NCBI GenBank assembly: GCA_026994735.1
Contig: JALWQD010000392.1
Location: 1 to 10,325 of the forward strand
Direction of reading: 5' to 3'
Source: Gammaproteobacteria bacterium
GTDB lineage: Bacteria > Pseudomonadota > Gammaproteobacteria > SZUA-140
DNA: 10,325 nt
Shown here: one piece after another, positions 1 to 6,051 of the stretch
Numbering within the stretch: position 1 is the first letter of the stretch
How the letters are laid out: every line of letters begins with the position of its first letter
Program-made: the position numbers and the translations under genes
Notes under the pieces: generated by a model
What the model was told of the DNA's origin: nothing
The model's database searches: none
What the model saw: the letters and a program-made list of their open reading frames with translations, nothing else

Positions 1-1
1 G

Positions 2-112
2 CTGACAACGGATGATGAGCTGTTACCGCCGCAGGCAGCGAGTGATAACGGCAGGCTGACAGTGCTGGCAAGTCGCGCAGAATTGATCAGCAGGGAGTTT
101 TTAACTGCCTGA
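2..112 (+). CDS. Possible C-terminal end of an unidentified protein, cut by the left edge
   Basis: An open frame enters from the left edge and stops at a TGA at 110-112, giving 36 residues that end in REFLTA. The piece has an ordinary soluble-protein composition, with several Asp, Glu, Leu and Ala, and no motif or membrane segment. I do not recognise it. It points toward the leftward operon, so the two would be convergent. A chance open frame of this length is quite possible. No clear hairpin terminator follows it. Confidence 0.3.
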   Translation: MTTDDELLPPQAASDNGRLTVLASRAELISREFLTA

Positions 113-479
113 GCAAGAAAGCGTCGTCTCGAGATCGGTTTGTCCAAGATGTTTTCCTCATTTAATCAGCACTACTTGGTTGTAACAGCCAGCGTGTTGT
201 CTCGCTGTGGGTGCCGGCGAAAAAAATTACCTTCCCTGCGGTATTTACTACCCGCCCTGGGAGAGCGTTTTATTTATAAACGGAGTGCTGGCCGTTTGTC
301 ATCAAAACAGCTTCCGCTTATAACAGGTCAAGAAAACTCGGATTCATTCCGGCTAAAGTTGTTTGTGGTCTGGTTGCGTTCAAATCCATGCTTCGGAGTA
401 CAGGTAATAATGAGCTATTGCAAAGTTGTGTATCGCAGACACGGGACTTTCAGGGAGGCAGAGACGCGTCTGCACTTCT
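113..479. other. Gene-free stretch between a possible convergent gene and the leftward operon
   Basis: I see no convincing gene here. A TTG-started open frame at 140-517 encodes a Cys/Arg-rich sequence with no recognisable domain, has no good ribosome binding site and runs into the end of the opposite-strand cytochrome gene, so I discount it. A short inverted repeat at about 453-468 (GCAGA, six-base loop, TCTGC) lies just past the stop of the leftward cytochrome gene, but it has only five base pairs and no T-run on that strand. It is at best a weak terminator. No tRNA, repeat array or operator of the kind found elsewhere in the window was seen. Confidence 0.5.
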
Positions 480-1040
480 CTAATGCTGCATGCCTGAGTT
501 GCCTTTTCTGGCGGTGATGATCTGGTATTGCTGTTCCGTCAGTTGCGGTAATTTTTTCAAAAAGGCGACCATTGCCCAAATGCGCTCATCATCATGGGTC
601 AATCCCCAGGCAGGCATGCCGGATGCCTTGATGCCATGTTTGATGATCCAGAACTGTCTGCGCGCAGCTTGATCGATATCACTGTTGTCGCCATGGCTGT
701 GATCATGGTCATCGGTGTCTTTAGTCAGATTCGGGGGTTGTGGGTAGAGTCCCTGACTCATATCACTTTTTTGCTGGCCCGGTTTCAAATGACAGCTGGT
801 ACACATGTCATTGTAATCGGCGCCTCCCGCCAGCAACATGGCCGGGCTATTCAGGTCAGGGATCTGCAGCTTGCTGGATGCGCGTGCAATCGAGCGCTCA
901 CGCAATGTTTCCAGTACCCAATAGGTGAGCTTGGTGTGCGGCACATCTGCACCCATGGGATAGAGACCGGAATAGAGAAAAGACAGCCCTGCGATGGCTG
1001 CGAGAGCGAGGGTGGAAGGGATGATGATCTTGCATTTCAT
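480..1040 (-). CDS. Membrane-anchored mono-haem cytochrome c with a His/Asp-rich insert
   Basis: This is a 186-residue periplasmic electron-transfer protein. An uncleaved anchor or signal segment spans residues 5-25. The haem-attachment motif CTSCH is at 80-84, and the likely sixth ligand is Met142 in GMPAWG. The stretch 106-120 carries DDHDHSHGD, an acidic His-rich loop between the haem motif and the distal Met that I would expect to bind metal. An in-frame ATG lies two codons upstream at 1046, but the AAGGA sequence would then sit one base from it. The ATG at 1040 has a normal spacing of about seven bases, so I chose that one. It is the last of four leftward genes, 93 bp after the His-rich protein. 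The partner and redox role are unknown. It may take electrons linked to copper oxidation, but that is inference. Confidence 0.85.
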   Translation of the reverse strand: MKCKIIIPSTLALAAIAGLSFLYSGLYPMGADVPHTKLTYWVLETLRERSIARASSKLQIPDLNSPAMLLAGGADYNDMCTSCHLKPGQQKSDMSQGLYPQPPNLTKDTDDHDHSHGDNSDIDQAARRQFWIIKHGIKASGMPAWGLTHDDERIWAMVAFLKKLPQLTEQQYQIITARKGNSGMQH

Positions 1041-1133
1041 GAGCATTTCCTTGGCTGTCCCGGTATCGATATAGCGTCCATGTTCATCCCTGAACAGACG
1101 CTCGATGTTGGTTGTATTACAGGCTTGCTTGCC

Positions 1134-1412
1134 CTAGTGATGTTCGTCATTGCCATGATGGTCATCATCATGCTTGTCTTCATGATCATTATCGCCATGT
1201 TCGTGATCATCATCATGCTCATCACTGCACTGTTCCATCATTGCCATCATGACGGGGTCCATCTTGTCCATATGATCCATGTCTTTCATTGCTTCACAAT
1301 CCGGTGCTTCCTGTTTGCCTTTATGTTTCGAGCGGTCATGAGCAAATACAGTGCTGCTGACGAGCAGCAAAGCGATACCGGTGAGGGCGATCTTAAGGTT
1401 GATTTTTTTCAT
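1134..1412 (-). CDS. Small exported His/Asp/Met-rich protein, probable periplasmic metal buffer
   Basis: This gene encodes 92 residues. Residues 1-24 are a typical Sec signal peptide: MKKINLK, a hydrophobic core, and cleavage expected after VFA. The mature part starts with His and has two halves: a Met-rich segment (about 41-60, including DHMDKMDPVMMAMMEQC), and a tail from about 62 made almost only of His, Asp, Glu and Asn that ends in EHH. The mature chain has 12 His, eight Met and two Cys, a composition suited to binding copper or other soft and borderline metals. The frame is open upstream to 1565, but that part overlaps the YHS gene. The ATG at 1412 has a clean GGAGA Shine-Dalgarno and begins the signal peptide. 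It is the third gene of the leftward operon. I cannot assign it to a named family, and its low complexity makes similarity searches unreliable. Confidence 0.82.
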   Translation of the reverse strand: MKKINLKIALTGIALLLVSSTVFAHDRSKHKGKQEAPDCEAMKDMDHMDKMDPVMMAMMEQCSDEHDDDHEHGDNDHEDKHDDDHHGNDEHH

Positions 1413-1485
1413 TGTTTTCTCCTTGCTTAGGCGGTTGGTTGTCTGAATGACAGGATCTGGAGGCGTTATGATGGCCGTCTCTATT

Positions 1486-1986
1486 CTAGCGTCCCCGTGG
1501 CGATTGATTGCAACAAGGGGCTTTGCGTGCCGACAGATTATCGAGTTCGGTTTCTTCTCGCTCATGTCGCCAGGCGCTTTTTATGCGTTCGCGCCAGCCC
1601 TCAGCGAGTGGTATTTTCATGGCCCTTAAGCGTGCTTCAATCTGTGCCAGTGTTGCCTGCAACAGGTCGTATTCAATTGACAGCTGTTGTCCTGCCAGAT
1701 CTACGCGCTGAATACCCATCATGTCATTCGGTAATTGACTGATGTCGGCCTGTTGTTGCGCTGACAAAGGCATCTTCAGCCGCAGAAAACGTTGTTTATA
1801 CAATGGCGCCTGGGCGAATTTTTTGTAGGCACTGAAGAGCGTAGGGTGATCGCTAAATCTTTCCCGGCACTGTTCGGAGCAGAAAAAATATTCGCTGCCA
1901 TTAAGCTTGCAGGGCATCATGCTGACATCGCTCTCCATGCCGCAAACGGGGCAGGCAGGCTGATCTCTTGCCGGGCTATGTTTCAT
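1486..1986 (-). CDS. YHS-domain metal-binding protein with a C-terminal HMA-like half
   Basis: This gene encodes 166 residues with no signal peptide, so it is probably cytoplasmic. Residues 10-48 form a YHS domain: CPVCGM, then YFFCSEQCRERF, a Cys-rich fold also found in heavy-metal ATPases. Residues 83-135 read like a heavy-metal-associated ferredoxin-like fold (GIQRVDL, then LSIEYD, then a helix of the form ATLAQIEARLRAM), but without the usual CxxC. The C-terminus holds a Cys-Cys pair (158-159). The frame extends 17 codons further upstream, but the ATG at 1986 overlaps the stop of the preceding cytochrome gene as ATGA, which indicates translational coupling and fixes the start. A copper chaperone or metal-sensing adaptor is plausible. 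The YHS call is firm; the HMA-like call rests on pattern only. Confidence 0.82.
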   Translation of the reverse strand: MKHSPARDQPACPVCGMESDVSMMPCKLNGSEYFFCSEQCRERFSDHPTLFSAYKKFAQAPLYKQRFLRLKMPLSAQQQADISQLPNDMMGIQRVDLAGQQLSIEYDLLQATLAQIEARLRAMKIPLAEGWRERIKSAWRHEREETELDNLSARKAPCCNQSPRGR

Positions 1987-2435
1987 GGGCTGTTCTGCTG
2001 TCTTTTGGCCCAGTTTTGATAGGCGGCTTCGGGCCATTTTGATTGCAGCCAGAAGATGACATTGCTGATCTCGGCATCACTGAGTCGCTGACCAAAGGCC
2101 GGCATTTTGCCCTCACCAGGACGAGCGCCATGACGTATTTTGTTCATTAACGCAGACCAGGGGTGATGCCAGGCATGGCCGCTGCCATTGAGAGGCGGTG
2201 GTGGCCAGAAGCCCGCAGCATCTTTTTGGCGCCAGGAAGCAGCGCCTTGTCCCTGATCACCGTGGCAGCGGGCGCAATGACGAGTATAGATTGCCTGTCC
2301 CATCTGCAACGTCTCGGGAGCATGGTTCCTGCCGACAGGGGACGAGGCCGCTGGTCTCGAGTCACAGGCTGTCAGCAGTAGAGCCGTTGTTGTCAGTATG
2401 ATTCCGTAAAAACGGGTTTTTGGCGCGTTCGGCAT
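1983..2435 (-). CDS. Lipoprotein mono-haem cytochrome c
   Basis: This gene encodes 150 residues and is the first gene of the leftward operon. A lipoprotein signal ends in the lipobox LTAC with Cys24 as the lipidated residue, so the protein should be anchored to a membrane facing the periplasm. The haem motif CARCH is at 54-58, followed by a Gly-rich GDQGQG. The probable Met ligand is Met111 in KMPAFG, and the chain ends with a class I cytochrome c terminal helix (LSDAEISNVIFWLQSKWP). A His/Trp/Pro-rich middle (PPPPLNGSGHAWHHPW, about 78-93) is typical of small cytochromes of this type. AGGAA lies about five bases before the ATG. The stop overlaps the next start (ATGA). The operator at 2508-2525 and the -10 at 2470-2475 lie directly upstream, so copper induction is expected. 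Its redox partner cannot be read from the sequence. Confidence 0.88.
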   Translation of the reverse strand: MPNAPKTRFYGIILTTTALLLTACDSRPAASSPVGRNHAPETLQMGQAIYTRHCARCHGDQGQGAASWRQKDAAGFWPPPPLNGSGHAWHHPWSALMNKIRHGARPGEGKMPAFGQRLSDAEISNVIFWLQSKWPEAAYQNWAKRQQNSP

Positions 2436-2469
2436 GATTTCCTGGGCAAGATCATTATCTGAAAGCGTT

Positions 2470-2475
2470 ATTCTA
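2470..2475 (-). promoter_or_regulatory. -10 element of the leftward cytochrome operon
   Basis: On the minus strand these six bases read TAGAAT. The first base is 41.5 bp from the centre of the palindrome at 2508-2525, exactly the spacing seen at the other two boxes. The position where a -35 would fall (2493-2498) reads TCGGCA, a poor match, as expected for an activator-dependent promoter. Transcription should start near 2463, giving a leader of about 28 bases before the cytochrome ATG. Confidence 0.6.
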
Positions 2476-2507
2476 GCGTCTCTATTCTGATATGCCGATG
2501 ACTGTCA

Positions 2508-2525
2508 CATGACAAGCTTGTCATG
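2508..2525. promoter_or_regulatory. CopR/CusR-type operator 1 (perfect palindrome)
   Basis: CATGACAAGCTTGTCATG is a perfect 18-base palindrome. It contains the TGACA-N4-TGTCA core and closely matches the CusR box described in E. coli (TGACAA, two bases, TTGTCA). It lies between the leftward cytochrome operon and the rightward PEP-CTERM gene. Its distance to the TAGAAT on the minus strand equals that at the other two boxes, which assigns it to the leftward operon. An additional TGTCA half-site lies beside it at 2503-2507. Confidence 0.85.
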
Positions 2526-2564
2526 AAAGTGCTGGCACCGCCTTTGCTGGGAGGCATCACCGTC

Positions 2565-2594
2565 TTGTTAATAATCGTGCGATTTTGATAGAAT
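2565..2594 (+). promoter_or_regulatory. Promoter of the PEP-CTERM gene (extended -10 type)
   Basis: TTGTTA (2565-2570) and TAGAAT (2589-2594) are separated by 18 bases, with TG one base before the -10, making an extended -10 (TGATAGAAT). A start near 2601 would leave a leader of about 34 bases. Unlike the three box-linked promoters it has a usable -35 and does not need an activator on sequence grounds. The box centre is 72.5 bp from this -10, about three helical turns further than at the other sites, so an added effect of the regulator is possible but not supported. Confidence 0.5.
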
Positions 2595-2634
2595 GTGTAA
2601 ACTATATATAACATTCAAGTTAGAGGTGGTCTTA

Positions 2635-3603
2635 ATGAATGCCGTTGGATCTTCTTTGTCGCGTTGCCGGCAGTATACACAATCGCTGTTATCCGCTCTG
2701 TTATTGACTGCTATGTCGATGCCTGCTGCGCAAGCTCTGGAAATTAAAGCGGAAGTTTTTGGCAATCTGAATGGTACGGCATTTACACCGGCTGTTGATG
2801 GGCCGTTGGCATCCGGTGTTGTCGATGTGTTGGGATCTACTACTGTAGCTGCGAGTGATATTTTCTATCATACCTATGGTAACGATGCCGGTAATTTTGG
2901 TTCGCGAGTCAGTGGTCACGGTATTTTTGATATTACCGGTGTTTTTACCTATACCGATACCATTACCAATACCTCGGGTTTGGCGCAGGCCTACAATTTT
3001 GGGTTTACTGTGATTCCAGGTGAAATTACTGTCTCGGGTGTCCCTCTTGCCGCTACTGATTTCTTGTTCGCCGAGTATAGTATTGATATTCTCGTCAATG
3101 GTTCGTCCATTTGGGATAGTGCCGCTTCTATTTCAAAGGATTCATCCTCTGCTGCCGCGACTTTTTCAGATTCAGGCACTTTTTCTCTCGGTGGTTCTTT
3201 CGTCGATGCCGCTAGCATCAGTCGTTATTCCTGGGATCAATATGTTGACTCGGTTGCTCTCGGAACGCTGGCTAATGGGCAGTCATTGGATTTTGAGTAT
3301 CGTTTGACCTCGCATGCACGGGGAAATGCTGATTGCGCTGTCAGTGGTGGTGTCGCCGGTTTTGACGGACTGCCGTTATTGATCGGAGACGGAGATGCCA
3401 TCGCGGGTGGTCCGGGGCGTTTATCAGGTTCTTGTGGTGCCATTGCGCGTAGTGGTGATCCCTTCTTTTTTGGTGGCAGCGCACCCAATACTTCGTCAAT
3501 CAGTGCTACGCCCGCATCTACCTCTGTTCCGGAGCCGAGCGTTCTCGCACTCTTGGGGCTGGGTCTTGCTGGACTGATAGGTATTAAAAAAAGTCCAGCA
3601 TAA
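2635..3603 (+). CDS. Exported PEP-CTERM sorting-domain protein of unknown function
   Basis: This gene encodes 322 residues. A signal peptide covers about residues 1-34 (cleavage expected after AQA). The body is rich in Ser, Thr, Gly, Ala and Asp with alternating hydrophobic residues, suggesting a secreted beta-rich protein. Two Cys occur late in the body (NADCAVSGG and SGSCGAIAR) and could form a disulphide. The last 25 residues are a classic PEP-CTERM tail: VPEPS (298-302), a Leu/Gly membrane helix, then basic residues IKKSPA. Such tails are recognised by exosortase, usually for anchoring or release of surface and biofilm proteins. No exosortase is in the window. The frame extends 14 codons upstream, but GAGGTGG precedes the ATG at 2635. 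The body matches no family I recognise. It is a single-gene unit between a copper box and a strong terminator; a role in copper response is only suggested by position. Confidence 0.88.
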   Translation: MNAVGSSLSRCRQYTQSLLSALLLTAMSMPAAQALEIKAEVFGNLNGTAFTPAVDGPLASGVVDVLGSTTVAASDIFYHTYGNDAGNFGSRVSGHGIFDITGVFTYTDTITNTSGLAQAYNFGFTVIPGEITVSGVPLAATDFLFAEYSIDILVNGSSIWDSAASISKDSSSAAATFSDSGTFSLGGSFVDAASISRYSWDQYVDSVALGTLANGQSLDFEYRLTSHARGNADCAVSGGVAGFDGLPLLIGDGDAIAGGPGRLSGSCGAIARSGDPFFFGGSAPNTSSISATPASTSVPEPSVLALLGLGLAGLIGIKKSPA

Positions 3604-3626
3604 AACGCTTGGCAATGATTCCAAAA

Positions 3627-3658
3627 GGCGGTGCATTGGAGATGCACCGCCTTTTTTT
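3627..3658 (+). terminator. Rho-independent terminator after the PEP-CTERM gene
   Basis: A perfect 10-bp GC-rich stem (GGCGGTGCAT at 3627-3636 with ATGCACCGCC at 3642-3651) encloses a five-base loop and is followed by seven T. It starts 23 bases past the stop and separates this gene from the regulator operon. Four A just before the stem could let it work weakly on the other strand. Confidence 0.93.
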
Positions 3659-3710
3659 ATGCGTCCATAGGGTGGTGAATGAAAACATTTTGCCTTAGTG
3701 AGGCTGAAAA

Positions 3711-3726
3711 ATGACAACAATGTCAT
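3711..3726. promoter_or_regulatory. CopR/CusR-type operator 2, before the regulator gene
   Basis: ATGACAACAATGTCAT has perfect six-base arms (ATGACA and TGTCAT) around ACAA, and is preceded by AAAA as in the E. coli CusR box. It lies 67 bases before the regulator ATG, so the two-component operon probably regulates itself. Confidence 0.82.
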
Positions 3727-3759
3727 GCTTATGCCATCGATCAGAGCGGCTAGATGACT

Positions 3760-3765
3760 TACTAT
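3760..3765 (+). promoter_or_regulatory. -10 element of the two-component operon
   Basis: TACTAT begins 41.5 bp from the centre of operator 2. The place for a -35 (3737-3742, TCGATC) is a poor match, pointing to activation by the bound regulator. A start near 3772 would leave a leader of about 22 bases, with AGGGG at 3783-3787 as the ribosome binding site. Confidence 0.58.
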
Positions 3766-3793
3766 TAGAGGCTGTTCTCTTCAGGGGTCATGA

Positions 3794-4477
3794 ATGAAGC
3801 TGCTCATTGTTGAAGATGAAGTCAAGATTGGCGATTACCTTAAACAGGGACTTTCCGAGGCAGGTTTTATCGTTGAGCTGGCACGTTCGGGGCTTGATGG
3901 TCATCACCTGGCGATGACTGATGATTATGATCTGATCATCCTTGATATCATGTTGCCGGATATTAGCGGTTGGCAGATACTTGAATCATTACGTCAGGCC
4001 AAACGGCAAATTCCTATTCTTTGCCTGACGGCAAGAGACAGTGTCGATGACCGTGTCAGAGGCCTGGAACTGGGGGCTGATGATTATCTGGTGAAGCCCT
4101 TTGCCTTTACCGAGTTGCTTGCCCGCGTGCGCAGTCTGTTGCGGCGCACATCACTGCCGTCAAACGATACGACATTGCGCGTTGCTGATATCGAGCTGGA
4201 TTTGACCCGTCGCCGGGTGACGCGCGCGGGTAAACGTATTCATTTGTCAGCGAAGGAGTTTTCCCTATTGGAGTTGTTCATGCGTCGCCAGGGAGAGGCC
4301 TTGCCCAGGTCGTTGATCGCTTCCCAGGTCTGGGATATGAATTTTAGCAGCGATACCAATGTTATTGATGTTGCTATTCGACGCCTGCGCTCGAAAATTG
4401 ATCAGGGTTTTTCCGACAAGCTGATTCATACAGTACGTGGCATGGGCTATGTCCTTGATGTGTCCGACGAGGCTTAG
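3794..4477 (+). CDS. copR: OmpR-family response regulator, CopR/CusR type
   Basis: This gene encodes 227 residues, the normal length for the family. The N-terminal receiver domain (1-115) shows the acidic pocket Glu7-Asp8, the phosphorylated Asp51 in ILDIMLPD, Thr79 and Lys101 in LVKPF. The C-terminal winged-helix DNA-binding domain (about 125-225) includes LSAKEFSLLELFMRR, a DTNVIDVAIRRLRSKID recognition region and TVRGMGYVL at the end. It should bind the three ATGACA-N4-TGTCAT boxes in this window, one of which precedes it. The next gene, its kinase, begins five bases after the stop. Neighbours and the operator sequence support a copper (or copper/silver) regulator. The names copR and cusR are both used for such proteins; I chose copR because the target genes here are copAB. 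Confidence 0.92.
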   Translation: MKLLIVEDEVKIGDYLKQGLSEAGFIVELARSGLDGHHLAMTDDYDLIILDIMLPDISGWQILESLRQAKRQIPILCLTARDSVDDRVRGLELGADDYLVKPFAFTELLARVRSLLRRTSLPSNDTTLRVADIELDLTRRRVTRAGKRIHLSAKEFSLLELFMRRQGEALPRSLIASQVWDMNFSSDTNVIDVAIRRLRSKIDQGFSDKLIHTVRGMGYVLDVSDEA

Positions 4478-4482
4478 GCCGT

Positions 4483-5847
4483 ATGCATAAATCGCCGTCA
4501 TTGGCATTGCGATTGATACTGTCATTTTCGCTTGTGACGACCATTGGATTTATGATTGTTGGCTGGATTACCCAGGCCTCACTGCAAAAACACTTCGAAA
4601 CAGAAGATGTTAGCGAATTGCGAGTCATTGAGAAGAGCCTTGAAAACATTCTTATCGGACATGACCCGGAGAAAGACGCTGATCTTCTTGAACGGCGTCT
4701 GAATGATATTCTTGTTGGACACCACCATGCCCTGCTGAAAATCGTCAATAATGGCACGACTGTTTTTATAAGTCCGGCCTTGAAAGGCATGACCTTGCCG
4801 ATTGCCGCTCTGCCGACAGCAAATAATATTGCTGTTACCTCTGATGGCCATCATCGCTATCGTCTCTTGAGCAAAACGCTACTTATCCATGGTTCGGAAA
4901 TCCGCCGTTATCAAGTGGTTATCGCCGTTGCCTATGATTCTCATGACAGGTTCCTGGTGGGCTTTCAGAAGACGTTGTGGGCGATAGTTCTTAGCGGTAT
5001 TTTTATTTTTTCCTTTCTTGGCTGGTTGATCGTCCGTCAAGGCTTGTCACCGTTGTTACGCATTGTCGAAAATATTCGTCATATCAATGCTCATAAATTG
5101 CAGGAACGACTCGACCCCCATGATTTTCCGGAAGAGCTGAGGGATCTTGCCGATTCATTCAATGATTTGATTGAAAGAATTGATGAATCTTTTCAACGCA
5201 TTTCCAACTTTTCTTCTGAAATTGCCCACGAGTTGCGTACACCGATCACGAATATGATGACCCAGACTCAGGTGGCCTTGTCGCGTGCTCGTGAAGTGCA
5301 TGAGTACCGAGAAATACTCTATTCAAATATTGATGAATATGAGCGCATGGCACAGATGATCAATGATATGTTGCTGTTGGCAAAGTCTGATGTCGGCCTT
5401 GAGCAGGCTGACTTGAGACAAGTTGTTTTGCATTCTGAGGCGGCCAGCCTGATTGAATTTTACGAGGCCTGGGCTGAGGAAGCCGGGATTTCTCTGCGCT
5501 TGACGGGAGCTGCTGAGGTTTATGGTGATCAATTGATGTTGCGTCGTGCCCTGAGTAATTTGATCTCCAATGCCATTCACCATACACCCAGAGGCGGGAC
5601 GGTCGACATTATCATTGAAACAGGTGATGGGGTCGCTATCAAAGTCTGCAATCAGGGGCAGACGATACCCGCAGTTAACCTGCCAAGATTATTTGATCGT
5701 TTCTATCATCGCAGCCAGCCACACGAAGGCAATCAGAGAGGCTTTGGTCTTGGTCTGGCCATTGTAAAGTCGATTGTTGATGCTCATGGCGGTGACATTT
5801 GTGTTACTTCGGCGGAGGGTATTACAATTTTCACAATCCGTTTTTAG
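4483..5847 (+). CDS. copS: Copper-responsive sensor histidine kinase, CopS/CusS type
   Basis: This gene encodes 454 residues. A first membrane helix spans about 8-30, a periplasmic sensor domain about 31-164, and a second helix about 165-185. A HAMP linker follows (about 186-238), then the dimerisation domain with the phosphorylated His249 in SSEIAHELRTPITNM. The ATPase domain has the N box (LSNLISNAIHHTP), the F box region (PRLFDRFYHRS) and the G2 box (RGFGLGLAIVKS), ending at GITIFTIRF. All catalytic motifs look intact. The periplasmic domain carries His clusters (GHHHALLK at 79-86 and DGHHRYRLL at 121-129) that could take part in metal sensing; that is inference. It lies five bases after the regulator gene and is surely co-transcribed. 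It phosphorylates the upstream regulator in response to periplasmic metal, most likely Cu(I), possibly also Ag(I). Confidence 0.92.
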   Translation: MHKSPSLALRLILSFSLVTTIGFMIVGWITQASLQKHFETEDVSELRVIEKSLENILIGHDPEKDADLLERRLNDILVGHHHALLKIVNNGTTVFISPALKGMTLPIAALPTANNIAVTSDGHHRYRLLSKTLLIHGSEIRRYQVVIAVAYDSHDRFLVGFQKTLWAIVLSGIFIFSFLGWLIVRQGLSPLLRIVENIRHINAHKLQERLDPHDFPEELRDLADSFNDLIERIDESFQRISNFSSEIAHELRTPITNMMTQTQVALSRAREVHEYREILYSNIDEYERMAQMINDMLLLAKSDVGLEQADLRQVVLHSEAASLIEFYEAWAEEAGISLRLTGAAEVYGDQLMLRRALSNLISNAIHHTPRGGTVDIIIETGDGVAIKVCNQGQTIPAVNLPRLFDRFYHRSQPHEGNQRGFGLGLAIVKSIVDAHGGDICVTSAEGITIFTIRF

Positions 5848-5941
5848 CCATGAAATATTAATCATTGCAGTGTTGTGATGATCCTCACTAGCGCTTGATC
5901 TGCGTCCATAAACAGCCTTCCCGTATTGGCTAATTGTTTTT

Positions 5942-5957
5942 ATGACAGCATTGTCAT
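5942..5957. promoter_or_regulatory. CopR/CusR-type operator 3, before copAB
   Basis: ATGACAGCATTGTCAT has perfect ATGACA and TGTCAT arms around GCAT. It lies in the 204-base gap between the kinase gene and the multicopper oxidase gene, of which the first 94 bases hold nothing I can identify. A further TGTCA at 5963-5967 repeats the right half-site 11 bases on, about one helical turn. Confidence 0.84.
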
Positions 5958-5990
5958 GAAGCTGTCACCCGCCCGCCGGGATAGGTTCCG

Positions 5991-5996
5991 TATTAT
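5991..5996 (+). promoter_or_regulatory. -10 element of the copAB operon
   Basis: TATTAT begins 41.5 bp from the centre of operator 3, the same spacing as at the other two boxes. The expected -35 position (5968-5973) reads CCCGCC, which no sigma-70 polymerase would favour, so transcription should depend on the activator. A start near 6003 gives a leader of about 49 bases. Confidence 0.6.
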
Positions 5997-6051
5997 CGTC
6001 ACCATGTTATGAAATAGCCGTTGATAACGGTGCCACATTATGCGGGGAAAA

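Noticed and set aside
223..245. A terminator for the leftward operon at an A-run (T-run on the minus strand)
   Set aside because: The only pairing next to it is TACC with GGTA, four base pairs, too weak to claim.
140..517. A 125-codon rightward open frame at the left end
   Set aside because: It starts at TTG without a Shine-Dalgarno, has a Cys/Arg-rich composition unlike a folded protein and overlaps the 3' end of the cytochrome gene on the other strand.
1134..1225. CRISPR or tandem-repeat array suggested by the repeated CATCATCATG-like sequence
   Set aside because: The repetition is codon-level low complexity for His, Asp and Glu in the His-rich gene, with no spaced repeats of constant length.
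594..1430. A 278-codon rightward open frame rich in Met, Ile, Val, Phe and His
   Set aside because: It is antisense to two well-supported leftward genes. Its hydrophobic look comes from reading His/Asp/Met codons backwards, and it has no ribosome binding site or known domain.
1522..1537. A fourth CopR-type box paired with the internal TAGAAT at 1483-1488
   Set aside because: The sequence at the expected distance does not contain TGACA-N4-TGTCA or a near variant.
1413..1565. An upstream extension of the His-rich protein to 143 codons
   Set aside because: The extension overlaps the YHS gene, and the good ribosome binding site plus signal peptide fix the start at 1412.
2558..2563. A copper-box-driven promoter for the PEP-CTERM gene at the standard distance
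   Set aside because: The bases at 41.5 bp to the right of operator 1 read CACCGT, not a -10. The matching hexamer lies on the other strand, so the box is assigned to the leftward operon.
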